A stretch of DNA of 64,000 nt from Camellia lanceoleosa (taxonomy: Eukaryota > Streptophyta > Magnoliopsida > Ericales > Theaceae), in assembly GCA_025200525.1 (NCBI GenBank), contig CM045758.1:63982598-64046597 (forward strand), written 5' to 3'. A program made the position numbers and the translations under genes. Every line of letters begins with the position of its first letter. Position 1 is the first letter of the stretch. Positions 1 through 12,179 of the stretch are shown one piece after another. The notes beneath the pieces were generated by a model. It did no database searches and was not told where the DNA came from. It saw only the letters and a program-made list of their open reading frames with translations.

Positions 1-105
1 GCAAGGTTGCCACTAAGAAGTGAGGGTACCCTTGTCCTAAGTCTATGCCTACTACCCTATCGGTCCTAGAAACCTGTCTACTGTACTCATGTCATCAATC
101 CTCCA

Positions 106-318
106 TCATAGTAGTTCTACTTCCATGGGGACTGCTTGTAGGTATACCGGTCTACCCATTGGTCGGTTCAGGGTTGGGTTTGCATGTATATCTATTTCCT
201 CAGAGTCCTTCATTCCTTCGAGCAGGTCTGGGACATAGCTATTATTCTCAACAATCATCTCGAACTCCAGTGGATCAGGTCTGTACGAAATAGAGTCACC
301 GAAATTGAGTTTCAACAT
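106..318 (-). CDS. Unrecognised ORF at the start of element Z's internal region
   Basis: This 70-codon frame begins about 170 nt downstream of the primer-binding site of element Z, where a gag leader or gag start is expected. The product is acidic and has no motif I recognise; there is no zinc knuckle or capsid signature in the short piece. The frame stops at 106, and the sequence to position 1 continues with further stops, so this is probably the broken N-terminal part of gag. It could also be a chance frame. Confidence 0.25.
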   Translation of the reverse strand: MLKLNFGDSISYRPDPLEFEMIVENNSYVPDLLEGMKDSEEIDIHANPTLNRPMGRPVYLQAVPMEVELL

Positions 319-485
319 TTCCTGTACAATAGGATGGCTAAACTCAATTATGGAACGAATAAGAAACTATACCCACAATGGCTAATGTATCCTAACAACT
401 TAAAATTTTCGTTATCCTATTTTCTAATAGTATGCATATCTTCTACCTCAATAGGGTTGTTTTTTATTATTATTATTTTATAACC

Positions 486-499
486 TGGCTCTGATACCA
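486..499 (-). other. Primer-binding site of element Z (initiator tRNA-Met type)
   Basis: Read on the minus strand the sequence is TGGTATCAGAGCCA. This is the standard plant LTR-retrotransposon primer site complementary to the 3' end of initiator tRNA-Met. It lies 4 nt inside the LTR edge at 504, which fixes the orientation of the element. Confidence 0.9.
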
Positions 500-503
500 G
501 TTT

Positions 504-1836
504 TGTCACGATCCACCCCCTGTGCCTAGGGTTGGATTCACAACTAGTTAAATTCTAAAATTTTTAAGAAGTAACTAAATTAAATATTGCAGTGGAATGA
601 AATAAAAGGTGTAAATAAATATCTGAAGCGTACATGAGAATCATTATTTATGTAACATAAGTCAGATAATAATTACAAATAAACACAAGAGAAAAAAAAA
701 GAAAAAAAAAAGAAAAAGAAAAAGAAAAACACGATGTCCATCTCAAGTCTGGATCCTGATTAATGGGGTAAAATCACTCTTTCTTAAATTTATTCACTTG
801 AAAGGGTTTTAACAGCTATAAGCATAAGGGTATACAAATCACCATGGATAATTATTTAGGCTAAATAATGAATAGTTTGGGTTGAATAAATTATTTTAAA
901 TAATAGACATATAATACAAAAATCGTATATGCAAAACAATCATAACTACGATACATAACAGAATGGAGGGTCAATGGAACCATGACAGATAGAGGGTCAC
1001 AAAGTGACTGATTAGAGGGTCAATGGTTATTTAAGTCCCCTAAGGCATAGGACCGTTAGAGGGTCACTAAACTGACAATTCAGAGGGCTAATGGTTATTT
1101 AAGTCCGCCAAGACATGGGACCTCTATGGTGGTACTTATAAAAATAAATGGTTATATACTCATTGTCAAATAAATTCTTAAATTTAAACAATCATATCCA
1201 TAAGTTTTAATTTTAAATAAGTAGGGCTTATAAAATGAATAACATAATTGAATGTTAATATAATTAAAAAAAAAAAAAACATGATTTGCATAAAATAATT
1301 TATAAAATAATAAAATAATTTATGACTGCTCAATGTATAATATAACTCACCTTAAAATTGACTTTTACTATTTTTTTCCAATCCCTCCGAGTTCTACCTT
1401 CTCTTGCTATTCATGTTTTTTTTTTTTTTTTTGGTTTTATGTTCATTTGCTACAGTCTCAGCTCTTTATATAATTGGCTACCCATTCTAATTCACTCAAG
1501 CTAAGGTATATAGGTACCATCTCTAGCCCCTTAGGTTTCCCACGTTGCTTGTCTCACCATTTGTCACATCTTTGTTTCAAGATGGGCTAATCTATTTGGC
1601 TTACAACTTATATCACGTTAATTCTACTTTGGCCCACATAGGTTGCTAAGTGCATGGTTATGTTTAGTTTGGCCCAAAAAATATATTAATCACATTATTA
1701 TGTTTTGGTAATAATAATGCCCCTAATTTACATTTTAGCACGTATAACTATAAAATTAAATATTTTAATTTTATTTATGTATTTATTTATTTATTTATTA
1801 TTTTTATTAAATTAATTATACAATTAGGGTGTCACA
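504..1836 (-). repeat. 5' LTR of element Z
   Basis: This 1.33-kb block runs TG...CA. On the minus strand it opens TGTGACACCC (ending at 1836) and closes next to the primer site. It is AT-rich, with an A/G-rich low-complexity tract at 690-729. It contains a tandem repeat of about 67 bp (991-1057 and 1058-1122) sharing the words agagggtcac and taatggttatttaagtcc. Confidence 0.8.
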
Positions 1837-2900
1837 GTTTCCATCAAAGTTTCTAACGGTTTACTAACAGAATTAGTTAAGTGTCACAAGTTATAACATC
1901 AAGGAGGTAAAGTGTTGACTTTTAAACTTTAGGGGGCAAAGTGCAACACCATCATAGTTTAGGGGGTTTATTGTAATTTACCCATATTACTATTATTGTT
2001 ATTATTGATAAAAAAGTACTTAATATTGAAAAAAATACAAGTCAAAGTGTTTTAATTACCTCATTCATAATCAAACTTGTGGAAATGTGGTTTGGAAATA
2101 CTCTTGGATCCTATAGGATGTTCCTGATCCTCTGATTGCCACCTGAAAAAGGATGAACGCTCCGGTTGGGGGTTCCGAAATTAGCACTCCGACGGACAAG
2201 TTAGTATACGCTCTCTAGTATGCTTCTATCTCAAGTTTATTTAATCTATTCTCACATACCTTCCTTCGGTTGATGTTCCTCTTATTTATACTAGTATTTG
2301 GTCACAGGGGTCGGGCCCACTCTCAATCCAACGCATGATCGCATATTTGGCCTTTCTGTCGTATGCCAATTCCTACTCGGCACCTTGTAAGACTGATTGC
2401 ATGGCCGATTTACTTATATATCTTCAGGACCCCCTTTGGTGAAAGCCGAATAGTCTTTGTCCTAATTTTCCTTCAAATAAATTTGGCTTTCCTTCTTACA
2501 AAATTATTTGGCCCCCACAATTGCCCCCCAAGCATCCAACTAATGCCATTTAGTCAGCATGTTTGGTTTAAACCTGGAAAGTCAAAAATACGGCGCTTGC
2601 ACTCCTTCTGATATTGAAGTGTCAGAACGTCCATGCTTTTAGAAATCATTATAATTTCCTGCCCCTTCGTACGCGTCACTCATTTAATGCGATTTGAAAC
2701 CGTGTTGTCCCTTCGAATGTGTTTTTTGAATGTGCAAGGCTTCTTGGTTGCCTCTGAACATCTCTCTTTCATTTCACGTCCTCTACAACTTCTGTCCATT
2801 CCCCATTGTCCACTCTGCTCCTTGTAAGTTCTCTTCTTCATTCCAATTTCCATTTCATTGTTTTTTTTTAGTTTAGAATACTTTTTTTACTCTGGCTCGG
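1837..2900. other. AT-rich repeat remnants upstream of a transposon gene
   Basis: No gene is visible. The part at 1840-1985 contains words such as agggggcaaagtgcaacacc and tttagggggtttattgtaat, which look like the decayed edge of a plant transposon. From about 2090 the text (aacgctccggttgggggttc, actccgacggacaagttagt) resembles LTR-like sequence that often precedes the gypsy-type transposon gene found next. I could not find a matching second LTR in the window. Confidence 0.35.
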
Positions 2901-5085
2901 ATGGCGAAACATTTGAAAGCCCTTCTCTCTGCGGATCGTATCTCCGCTTTTTGTCACCATTTTTCTATTCCTGACGACGTCCATCTGTCACTCGTAGCAG
3001 AGAGCGTAGTTGACATGGAGAGAATCGATAAGAGTACGATCATTTTTCCTCTCCTATCAATCACTGAGAGCGGAGTTTGTTTCCTCCTTCACCCATTTTT
3101 GAGGGCTGTCCTCCGCTATTGGGGTCTACTCCCTTCCCAACCTAACGTAAACTTTTACCGAATCATAATGGGAATAGTAGAATTAAACCGCTAACTTAGG
3201 CTTAACCTTGGAATTCCTGTTATTCAGCATTGTTATGCCTTGGCCAAATCCTCTGGTCAGTATGGATGTTACTTTCTTAGGACTAAGGACATCGACCACC
3301 ATTTGGTGACTATGTTTGCTAGCTCTGGCAAGCGTGGTGATGATGTCATGGTCATTGTCCGAGGCAATTGGAAATTCGGCGAGGGCGAAGATCACCTAGA
3401 TCGTATGCCTAGACAAAAAGGCCAACCAGGTGGCCGTGTATTCCCATTTTTCCACAAATTTCTTAGTTGCTCATTTGGCTTAAATCTTATATACTAATCA
3501 TTTCACTTCGTGCAGGTAACGATTTGAAGAAAGTGCTTGTTTCAGCCGCCGACGTTGTACTTCAACAAGTCAAAACCACGATAGAATTTTTTGGCTGTCC
3601 CAACCTTCAAAAACAAGGACGGGCCGCCCATATACTGTTGCGCTATGAACCTACATATGCTACTTTTTCGGCTGCGGATCACATTTCAATTCTGAAGGGC
3701 GAACAACAGTTCACGACACTTATTTTCCTGAACCACAGGAACTTTAGGGAAAATGGTGTTGGAGATTCGGATTTGGAGCAAGGTGAAGTCCGTGATCGGG
3801 TCGCCGAACCAACTGAGACCGACTTGGAGGAAGTTGACGCGACTCTCAACTTGGCTTTTGAAGAAGTCGGCCTTAATTCTCCACGCACTTTGGGCTAGGT
3901 CGAAATATCGTTAGAGGAAGATATTTTCACCAATTTAGGAGATCTTCCCAGCACGGATCTTGAAAACATAGCCGGGGAGTCGCTAGCACAGATGGCCAGA
4001 AGGAAGAACGCCGAGAAGATGGCGGATCGAAGGAGGGCCAGGCCTCCAGCTTTGAGCCCCAATCGCCTCTTCAGACTGATTCTGTTCCTTCGGCTCCGGT
4101 TGAGGCTGAAACTTCTACAACTCTTGTTGAGGAAACGGAGCAAGTTATTGTGGATGAGTCAGCCATCGAGCAATCGGACAATTGATTGGCCAAACAGAGG
4201 GGGAAAAAATGCCCTGCCGAGGTTGAAGTCGATTCCTTTGAAGGCTTAATCGATAAACGGCCACATGTCGAAGAATCGTAGGATATAATGGCTCCTTTTA
4301 TTATCTAACCCAAGATAAAGAACACGCTGGTTTCGACTGACGCATCGGCTTCAAGAGACCCTGCGTCGCCCTAAGTGTGGCCTCATCAATATCCTTGCCG
4401 GTTGACAAGGCTGCGTTCTGTGCAGAGCCGGATGTGATATTGATAGCACTAGCTGCTCAGTCGACGGTATTGGTACGTACTTTTATTTATTATTGTTGTT
4501 AAATAATACCGATTGTCTTACGTATACCTTGCTTCAGGTGGCAGGCAGGATCGCAGAAATCGATCGCCATCAATATGAAGCTGTTGAGAAAATCGGTTTC
4601 CTTCAAGCCGAAATTGAAGTTAAAAAGGGCAAGGTGAATGAGGCGCTGGCCGAACTGGTGGTGGCGTCTCTTAGGGCTGATTCTGAAGCCAAGAAGGCAG
4701 AGGAAGAACAAGTAAGGGCCGATGGAGAGGGAGAGAAGGCTAAACGCTTAGATCTCCTCAAGATAGGCATCGAGGATAGAGCGAGCGCCAGTGAAGAAGC
4801 ATTGAAGTTGGCCAAGGAAGCGATTGCAAAACTGGAGGTCGATTTGCAAGAATCGAAGAAAGTGAAAGAGATTGCCGACTCCGAGGTCTCCAAAGCATCT
4901 CCAAAGCGTTCAATGTCGGCAAGAACACTGCCTTGGAAAAATACGTGGATGAAGTACCGAAATTTGAGAATCGGGGATTCAAACACGGCTGGCTCAAAGC
5001 TCTAGTAGCCGCTAATGTGGTATTGGAGCAGCCAATTCCATATGAGCAGCTAGAGGTTGAGCCGCTGGAGTGTGACCCTAAGTAA
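2901..5085 (+). pseudogene. Broken intron-containing 'putative gypsy-type transposon' gene (PF04195-like)
   Basis: The start at 2901 opens a frame with the pattern of plant 'putative gypsy type transposon' proteins: an N-terminal block with FPLL-like and LHPFLRAVL motifs, then ELNR and a RYFL-like block. A TAA at 3192-3194 interrupts it, but the same frame continues (GIPVIQHCYALAKSSG, then MVIVRGNWKFGEGED) to about 3435. An intron follows, ending at the acceptor tcgtgcag near 3515. The middle exon is acidic (3520-3898) and is shifted or stopped several times up to 4250. The last exon (from about 4540) encodes a long coiled coil. After one frameshift near 4890 it ends in a conserved tail containing FKHGWLKALVAANVV, with stop at 5083-5085. 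These proteins are known only from transposable elements; their role is unknown. At least one nonsense and two frameshift changes make it a pseudogene. Confidence 0.65.
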
Positions 5086-5553
5086 TAAATAGTTGTGTAG
5101 TTTTGTGTTTTGATTAACATTTTCTTGTATGTAATTTTTGTAGATTTTTTTAAGGCAATTCTCATGCGTCAAATGATGATTACTTGCAGTCAATTTGTTA
5201 AATGAAAATCGTCTTTTTGCTTATTTTCTGTGTACTAATTTGAGAATGCAATAGTTATAACTAATTTGAGTCAAAATAAAACGTAGCTCAAATCGACTTT
5301 CACACTGTATGCATTTGCAACTCGATAAAAAAATATTCAGCTCAAGGCTAAACATCTGGCCAAATGGGGTAATGTATTATCATTCGGCTATTTCATCAGA
5401 TACCGATTATAGTGATGCCCTTGTCTTATTTTGGGCATATCATTATAACGTCGAATAACCTGCATCCCTTGTAGGTTGCAACTTGAGAACAAAATATTCA
5501 ACTTAAAGGCTAAACGATTGGCCAAATGAGGTAATGTATTATCATGTATTCAT
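5086..5553. other. 3' flank of the transposon gene with a duplicated segment
   Basis: No coding sequence is seen. A segment containing ggccaaatggggtaatgtat occurs at about 5311-5382 and again, with changes, at 5479-5548 (period ~168 bp). This is the downstream region of the preceding pseudogene. Confidence 0.5.
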
Positions 5554-5807
5554 GGACTGGTTGGGGCACAGTGCATTTTCGGTGCAACGCATTGCGATTG
5601 GACCGAATAGATTAATGAATTTGCCCTTACCCCAGCAGATTGACGAACAGAATCGCTGAATGTAGGTAATTCGTGAATTGGCTGGGGCATAGTGAGTTTT
5701 CGGCGCAATGCATTGCGATTGAGCCAAATAGAATAATGAATTTGCCCTTGCCCTAGTAGATTGATGAATAGAACTGCCGAATGTTGGTAATTTGTGGGTG
5801 GGCTAGG
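5554..5807. repeat. Tandem repeat, period 121 bp, about 2.1 copies
   Basis: Copy 1 begins near 5554, copy 2 near 5675, and a third is cut off at 5807 where the LTR of element A begins. Shared words are cgcaatgcattgcgattg and gaatttgcccttgccc. Element A inserted into this repeat. Confidence 0.75.
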
Positions 5808-6247
5808 TGTAGTCACCCCATTTTTGACCATCCTCAAGACTTGGCGGTGATCGTTTGAACACCCGATGATTGTGCTCACTCGTGTTCGTTTTGAGTCTCT
5901 GAAGGTCTCGGCTGAGTGCCTTGCCTTGGAGCCTCTAATCTTGTCTGTTTTGTGCTTAGTTATGGACCAAGAGCTTGTTGCTTTGAATCTGGAGGAGAGG
6001 GTGGCTTGTCGGCCATCCCCAATGTCCATCAGCCATGGCTTGTGCCTGCCGGCCATTAGTGGTGGCCGGTCGGCCACACTGATGGCCAGTCGGCTACATT
6101 GATGGCCAGTTGGCCACTTATGATGGTCGGCGGCCATTTTTCTCCTTTTTCATATATTTATTTGCCAGCTGTGCTAGCTGTTGATCACTGATGCTCATCT
6201 CCATACACGTGTATGGAGGGATGAAGGCAAGCCTTTAGCTTGTTTTT

Positions 6248-6258
6248 CCATATAATGG
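6248..6258 (+). promoter_or_regulatory. Possible TATA box of the element A LTR
   Basis: The word ccatataatgg is the best TATA-like site in the first half of the LTR. It precedes a CT-rich leader with tctctctctctctag at about 6310. Only the motif and its position support the call. Confidence 0.35.
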
Positions 6259-6827
6259 GGGGGTCTCTCCCCAATTTAAGGGTTAGAAAATTTTGTGAGC
6301 AAATTTTTCCTCTCTCTCTCTCTAGAATCCTCTCTCTCTTCCTATTTTGTGCTTGAAAGTGAGAATTCTCTACACATTTGCACTAAGACCCTTGACCAAA
6401 CACCTTCACCTTGGAGCTGAGGTTCTTGGAGGCCTAGTTTGAGTTTTTAAGGCTGGTTTTAGCTCAGAATTGCTGTTGTTTGTTGCTGTGCTTCAAAGGT
6501 ATAAGACTTTACCTTGTAAGCTTTGTTCTAGTTGCTTGCTTTGCCATCTTTTTACACTGTTTTTGGCCTGGTTTTCAACTACAAAAAACTCTGATTTTTA
6601 GGCCTTAACATGTTGGTTTGAGCCTATTTTGTGTTAGGGGATTATCTCTCCATTTTATTCCTTAGCTTGTGAGCTTCTTGCACCATCTTTTAACATATTA
6701 AAGTCAAACTTTTTGGCCCTATGAACCACTGAATTCCAGGGGAATTTCAGGGGTAAAAACTTGGTTTTGAGGTCCAAAAAAGGAGGGGGTGGCCTCCCCT
6801 CCTTGTGCCTTGTTTGCAAGTGTAGAT

Positions 6828-7435
6828 AGCCCAACATGTGAGTATATTTTTCTACCCTTTTGTGACTTGATCTCAGCATGTTTTAGGGTCTTATTTGGCA
6901 TGCTTTAACACTATTTTGAGCTGTCTTGGTCATATAAGGCTTGTCTTGCATGGTTGTAGTGCAAATGCCTTCACTAGCTTAGTGATTTAAGGCCTCTAAC
7001 ATGTTGTGCATGTGTTGATTGCATGTTGTAGCATCATTTAGCATGTAATTTTAGTGCATGTAGCTCTGTCACACTCTTACTTATTTCACTCTTTCATTGC
7101 TTTCGAGAGTTGTGCCTTGAGCCTTCTTTATAGCCTAACATGTGAGCATGTTTTTCTTGCCTTTTGTACCTAAATCTTAGTTTGTTTTAGCCACTGTTTT
7201 GGGATGCTTTAGCTTTGTTTTGAGCTAGTTTGGTTATTTGAGCTTGATATTGCATGCCTCTAGTGTAGTGCTCTTCACTAGTTTAAAGCTTTTGGCTTTT
7301 GAACGTGTTGTGCTTGGGTTGCTTGCATGTTGTAGCACAATTTTTCATGCCATTTCAGCACTCAAAATTCTACAACCTCCCACCATTCTTCACTTTTTAA
7401 TTTGTTTTGAAAGTGCTCTTGAGCCCCTTGTTGGC
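6828..7435 (+). repeat. Direct duplication inside the LTR of A, period 304 bp
   Basis: Copy 1 starts at 6828 (agcccaacatgtgag) and copy 2 at 7132 (agcctaacatgtgag). Both continue through related text including gttgattgcatgttgtagca and gttgcttgcatgttgtagca. The copies are strongly diverged, so the duplication is old. Confidence 0.7.
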
Positions 7436-9592
7436 TTGAGTGTGAACTTGAGGTTCTCATGCCTAATGGTTTCTCTTGAGGGTTCCTCTTAACCAACAGT
7501 ATGAGGCCTCTTTCATGCTCAAGGCACTTGTGGCTTAGGCCATCTTTCCCATTAGAGGACTTTCACATTGGACTTAATCGGTTAAAGGATTAATCAGTAA
7601 TGTAAAATGTATAAACAAAATGAGCAAAGTAAAACATGAACAAGATAAGAATTTGTGTTGCATTGTATGTGTTTGGATCGGACGTTAATCCAAACACAAG
7701 AAACGCGGGATGTTTCATACTCAAAGTGATGAAACGTGTCACATTTCTTGGTCGCCATCACTCTTGATCATGCATGATAAGGTGGTGGTCCTTTGAGTCT
7801 TATTTGTGCATTCATTGACTTTGTACAAATTTGACTCTTTGGCCGTCATGCATTGAAAATGCTTGGTTGGTGGCTTGAGAGCCAAGAATTACACTCCTTT
7901 GAGCTTGAGAAATGATAAGGAGGGTAATAGTACATATATTGTTTGAGAATACACAGCTTTGCCTCTGTTTGCTCTCCATTGCAGCAAAAATGAGAATTCC
8001 AGGAAAAGGGTGGCCGACCGGCCACCAGTGGTGGCTGACTGCCACAAACAGTGGCCAATCGGCTAGTAGTAGTGGCTGACAGCCACCTATGGTAGCCGAC
8101 CAGCCATCAGTGGAAAAGTTGTTCAAAGTGTTCCTGAGGTGGAGCAAAAGCAGTCTGGAATTTGGTGTAATGTTCAGAGATCAAAGCAAAGTGAAAACAG
8201 AGGCATCCAACGGCAAGGCGGTGGATTTTCGGAAGGAAGCCAACCAAGCATGCATACGTCCCTCACCCTTGAGGCCATTTAATTGTTTCAATTAGTTAGC
8301 GTAGCTAATTATTCAATTCAAGTTTTGTAATATTTTAATTAGCTTAGCATAACTAGTTATTCAATTGCGTTGTAATAATTAATTAGCTTAGAATAGTTAA
8401 TTAGTTTTGTTTTGTAATAATTAGCTTAGCTTAGCATAATTATTCGGACCCTCCCTTGAGAGGGCGCAATGTTGTAATAAGTGTGCGTGTGCGTGTGTGT
8501 ACATGTCTTCCAACCCCACTTTTCTCTCCCTTTTACTTAACCGCTTTCGATAGTTAGTTTAGGGCACGTTTTGTTTAGCATACCTTATGCTTGCATGTTT
8601 GCATCATTCATTCGTCTTGCATGCACCGAGGCTCAGCGCATCATACAAACTGCATCGTATTTCAATACTTATTTGAATACGTGTTTCAAAGCATGTTATG
8701 AAGTTGTATTCATATGCCATCTTAGATAGCCGAGCCTATTTAGTTGCATTATTGCATGTATTGCATTAGGCGTCTTATATAGTTAGGATCATGCATATTT
8801 CTAACTAGCTTTTGTTTTGGCTCGGAGTACATTGTAAGTTTTATGCTTTAGCATACTTGCATGAGTGTGAGTGTTGCCATGATAGCATGCGTGCCATGAG
8901 GCTATTTGCTTAAATGCTAAACTGCATGAATGCCTGTAGATGAAGGCTTTGTTGCTTGAATTGGAACATTTCGACGAATGAGAGTTTTAAGCCCACTTTG
9001 CGAAGTGGCAAATCATGTTTTAAGCCCACTTGAGGGTGGAAAATCTACGCTTTAGCCCACTTGTGAGTGGCATCTTCAAACTATTTTCGAAAACAAACAT
9101 AAGTCGAAATGTTTCAATTCTCGCAACTTAGTCTATACTTGCTTGTGTGCGTCATATAGTAAAGTTAGCTAATAACCGGAATAAGAACACGTGTTTATAA
9201 AACAACATATCATGTTAGTAGAGGCAGATCCTTTGATCAGGCAAGCGGGGGTGCTTATTTTAGGACCTTCCCCTCTCATACCCTAGTTCTCGAGCCGAAG
9301 GAACTTTGGTGATGACGAACACGTGGCCTTTGGCAAGAGTCAAGGTTTCCTAAATTTCCCAAAAACAAAATTTTTAGGTGGTGACTTTGTAATCTGGCAA
9401 AGCAGTCCAGTTTGGCATTATTTGATTTGAAATTTGATTTTCCAAAACGATTTGCCAGATTAGACTCTTTGGTGTTTATCAGTCTCACATTGCACTTTGT
9501 GAGATTAGATTCAGAACCGTGATAGAAGTCCGAACTGTAGGACCATTTCGCGCCTCTCCGAAAGGGGGCACGCGAAAAAAGTCGAGTCCACA

Positions 9593-10425
9593 GTTTCTGG
9601 TGACTCTGCTGGGGATTTAGAGAACTTGGCTCGAACTCATGATATATTGTTTTATCTACATTTGTGTGTTTCTTTGCATTGCATTTGCATAGGTGCGCCT
9701 AAGTCACAGTGTTTGCCATCTGCTATTCCTGAACGATTTTACCGAAGGCTCGCTTGGAAAAGCATGCCATAAGGCTAACCGCTTACGGGCTCTACCATGA
9801 TGGGAACATAAACCTCAGATCTGGACTACCGTTGTACTATTTGATCCTCCTTTCACTTCTCAGTGTTAGGAGCGAGAGGTGTATTAGGTGGTCTTGCTGA
9901 GGCACCCCTTTTGACCAATTGACCCAGTTGCATATTGGAAGTCTTAGAGACTGTTCCAAACTAGGACAGGTTGCTCACCCGAATGCAAGATGTTTGAAAC
10001 CGCATGCGTGCGTAATGAACCCCTAGTTCCTGACAAAAGTAGGACAGGGTAACCCTACCCCATCATAGGGTTGTTTTGGCTCTCAGTTGCTTGATATATG
10101 CTGTTAGGGTATGTCTCTACATGAATGTATGCATCAGTTGCAAGTTTGAGTATCAGTTTGAGGATATCGATTTTAAGGCAGAAAATTTGGGGGGCAAAAA
10201 TCAGTGTTTGAGTACAAATTGTGCAGCTTATGATTTCAACTGTGTGTTGTCTCTATCTAAGCCGAGATGCTGTGCATTTGCTTATTGTTGTTTCCTTTTT
10301 GCTTTATTTTTCTTTTTGTAAGGTAGTATTTCACAATTGTTTCTGACGAGGCAGATACCCCCTGAGCACTCTGGACCAGAGTTAGAAGGATTTACCGATT
10401 TGAGGATCTTATTGGAGAACAACTA
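9593..10425 (+). other. 5' leader of element A with primer-binding site (9598-9615)
   Basis: Directly after the LTR is TGGTGACTCTGCTGGGGA. It belongs to the TGGCGACTCTGCTGGGGA class of primer sites used by Tat/Ogre-type elements, reported as tRNA-Arg-primed; I could not check the tRNA here. The rest is an untranslated leader without a convincing ORF. Related leaders are present in elements B, C and D. Confidence 0.8.
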
Positions 10426-12179
10426 GTGTTTGCTTCACTACCCCTGGTTACGAGATGGAGGACAGTCAGGCACAGATCACTGGTTCAACAGTCGCCAATT
10501 CAGCGGTCACTATCTGCTTCACCTGTTTGCAGTCGGGCCCAGTTTTTTGTTTCCACCACAGAAAGAGAGTATACACTGATTCTAATAGATCAGCACCCCT
10601 CAGTCAGTGTGGAGGATATGATGTGTCAACTTCAACAGACTATCGAGGCCATCCAGCGAGATGCTGCTCGCTAAGCGAAAGTTACCGTTCGCCAAACAGA
10701 GGTTGTAGCCCAATAGGCTGAAGTGATTGCTAGGCTTCAACATAAACACCAACAACAACCACCAGAAGCAGTAGCTTCCGCTTCGCATCCACCCTCAGCT
10801 AGGGTTTTGATACTCGGGGATACAACTAATGTCCAGGAGAATACGGACATTCCAACACGGTCATTCCCACCTCAGACTTCGAAAGCCCCAGCCTACCCAA
10901 CGGACACACCATTCAAGTTTGAGGTCGATCCTACCATCTTGAAAGTGAGCAAGCTTGTGAAGCTTTTCAAACGAGCTCAAGGAGTCAACTCAATCCCAGA
11001 TATAGAGGATGGCTACACAGATTTGGTGGTGACATTGTCGGATAGATTTAAAATGCCTCACATAAACCGCTTCGACGGTTCGGGTGATCCCATGGTCCAC
11101 TTGAGGCTATTTTTAGATATTCTGCGGCCAATGGGCCTGACTAGATTGCAAAAGCTATCCCTCTTTGGCCGGACCCTATTGGGTATTGCGACTATTTGGT
11201 ATGATAAATTGGAGGATTCTGTGAAAATGAGCTGGGAGGAGATGGCCGAGGCCTTCATTGCCCAATATTCTTATAACACTCAAATCGAGGTCATAACTCG
11301 GGATCTCGAGGCAACTAGGCAAGAGCCGAAGGAGGGCTTCTCTGACTTCGTCACTCAATGGAGGGCCAAGGCTTCCATGATGACCACCAAGCCAACTGAG
11401 AAGGACCATATAAGAATGGCCGTTTGTAATCTATAACTGAAGCTGCTGCAGAAGATGATTGTCTTACCCCTACCTACATTTGCTAATCTTCATGAGATAG
11501 GGGTACAGATAATGGATGTGATGAAACAGGCTCTGATTGACCATGAAAAGGAGCAGCCCAAAAGGGCTTTTACACGCAGTTCGAATGCGGCTATGAGTAA
11601 CAACGCAGCTGCGAGGACCTTTGACATTGGTATGGTCACCACCACACCAAAAATAGCCACACCCTTTACCAGCACATTTGGAGCCACCTCACAACCTGCA
11701 AAGTACCCACCCGGGGCCAGAGGGTTTTCACCCCACTCTACATGTCTCTATCTAAAGCCTTGGGGGTGTTGATTAGAAAAAGGCTTCTGAAGCCCCTAGA
11801 ACCGCGCCCATTTCCAAATGCCCTCCCTCCTACACACAACCCGGCCAAGTATTGTGCCTTCCACCAGCAGCATGGTCATGATACCGACCTATGCTTTAGA
11901 CTCCGTCATGAGATTCAGGATCTCATTGGCAATAAAGTGATAGTGCCTCTTGAGAAGCCTAACATCACTACAAATCCTCTCCCACCACATAACCAACCCT
12001 CTCCACCCGGGCAAGTAAACGTGATCCAAACAATGGTCGTTCCATACCACCCCAGCATAAACATTACCCCCTCCCAACTGCCTAAGCCGACGCTGTTCAT
12101 CCCAGAAAGCATAGACTTGTGCATGATAAGAACGTCCATATCCCAACCCGAACTCATGGTGGTGGCTGTAGTAGAATAA
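10426..12179 (+). pseudogene. gag: gag of element A (broken)
   Basis: This encodes the structural Gag protein that forms the retrotransposon particle. The retrotransposon-gag core lies at 10900-11410 (VNSIPDIEDGY, MPHINRFDGSGDPMVHLRLF, LFGRTL, WYDKLEDS, TRQEP). A zinc-knuckle variant, CAFHQQHGHDTDLC (CX2HX4HX4C), follows at about 11850-11892. The reading frame is broken by stops at about 10672 (TAA), 10711 (TAG) and 11434 (TAA), each one C-to-T step from a Gln codon. A frameshift near 11720 moves the knuckle part into another frame. No single ORF covers the gene. Confidence 0.85.

Larger units (their letters stand above)
1..1836 (-). mobile_element. LTR retrotransposon Z, 5' end only (cut by window edge)
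   Basis: On the minus strand an LTR (504-1836) is followed directly by a primer-binding site (486-499) and by internal sequence that leaves the window at position 1. LTR followed by primer site is the order of the 5' end of an element. The LTR begins TGTGACACCC, common in plant Ty3/gypsy elements, but no pol domain lies in the window, so the lineage is open. No second LTR and no target duplication can be checked here. Confidence 0.8.
5808..9592 (+). repeat. 5' LTR of element A (about 3.8 kb)
   Basis: It starts TGTAGTCACCCC, related to the TGTAGACACCCC start of the LTRs of B, C and D, and ends ...gtccaca immediately before the primer site. A possible TATA box (ccatataatgg, 6248-6258) is followed about 60 nt later by a CT-rich leader. 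The LTR holds GC-rich palindromic islands (about 6005-6135 and 8009-8108), a 304-bp direct duplication, and AT-rich repeats of the word aattagcttagcata (8280-8445). Its last third, from about 8700, is recognisably related to the LTR ends of B, C and D. Confidence 0.85.
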
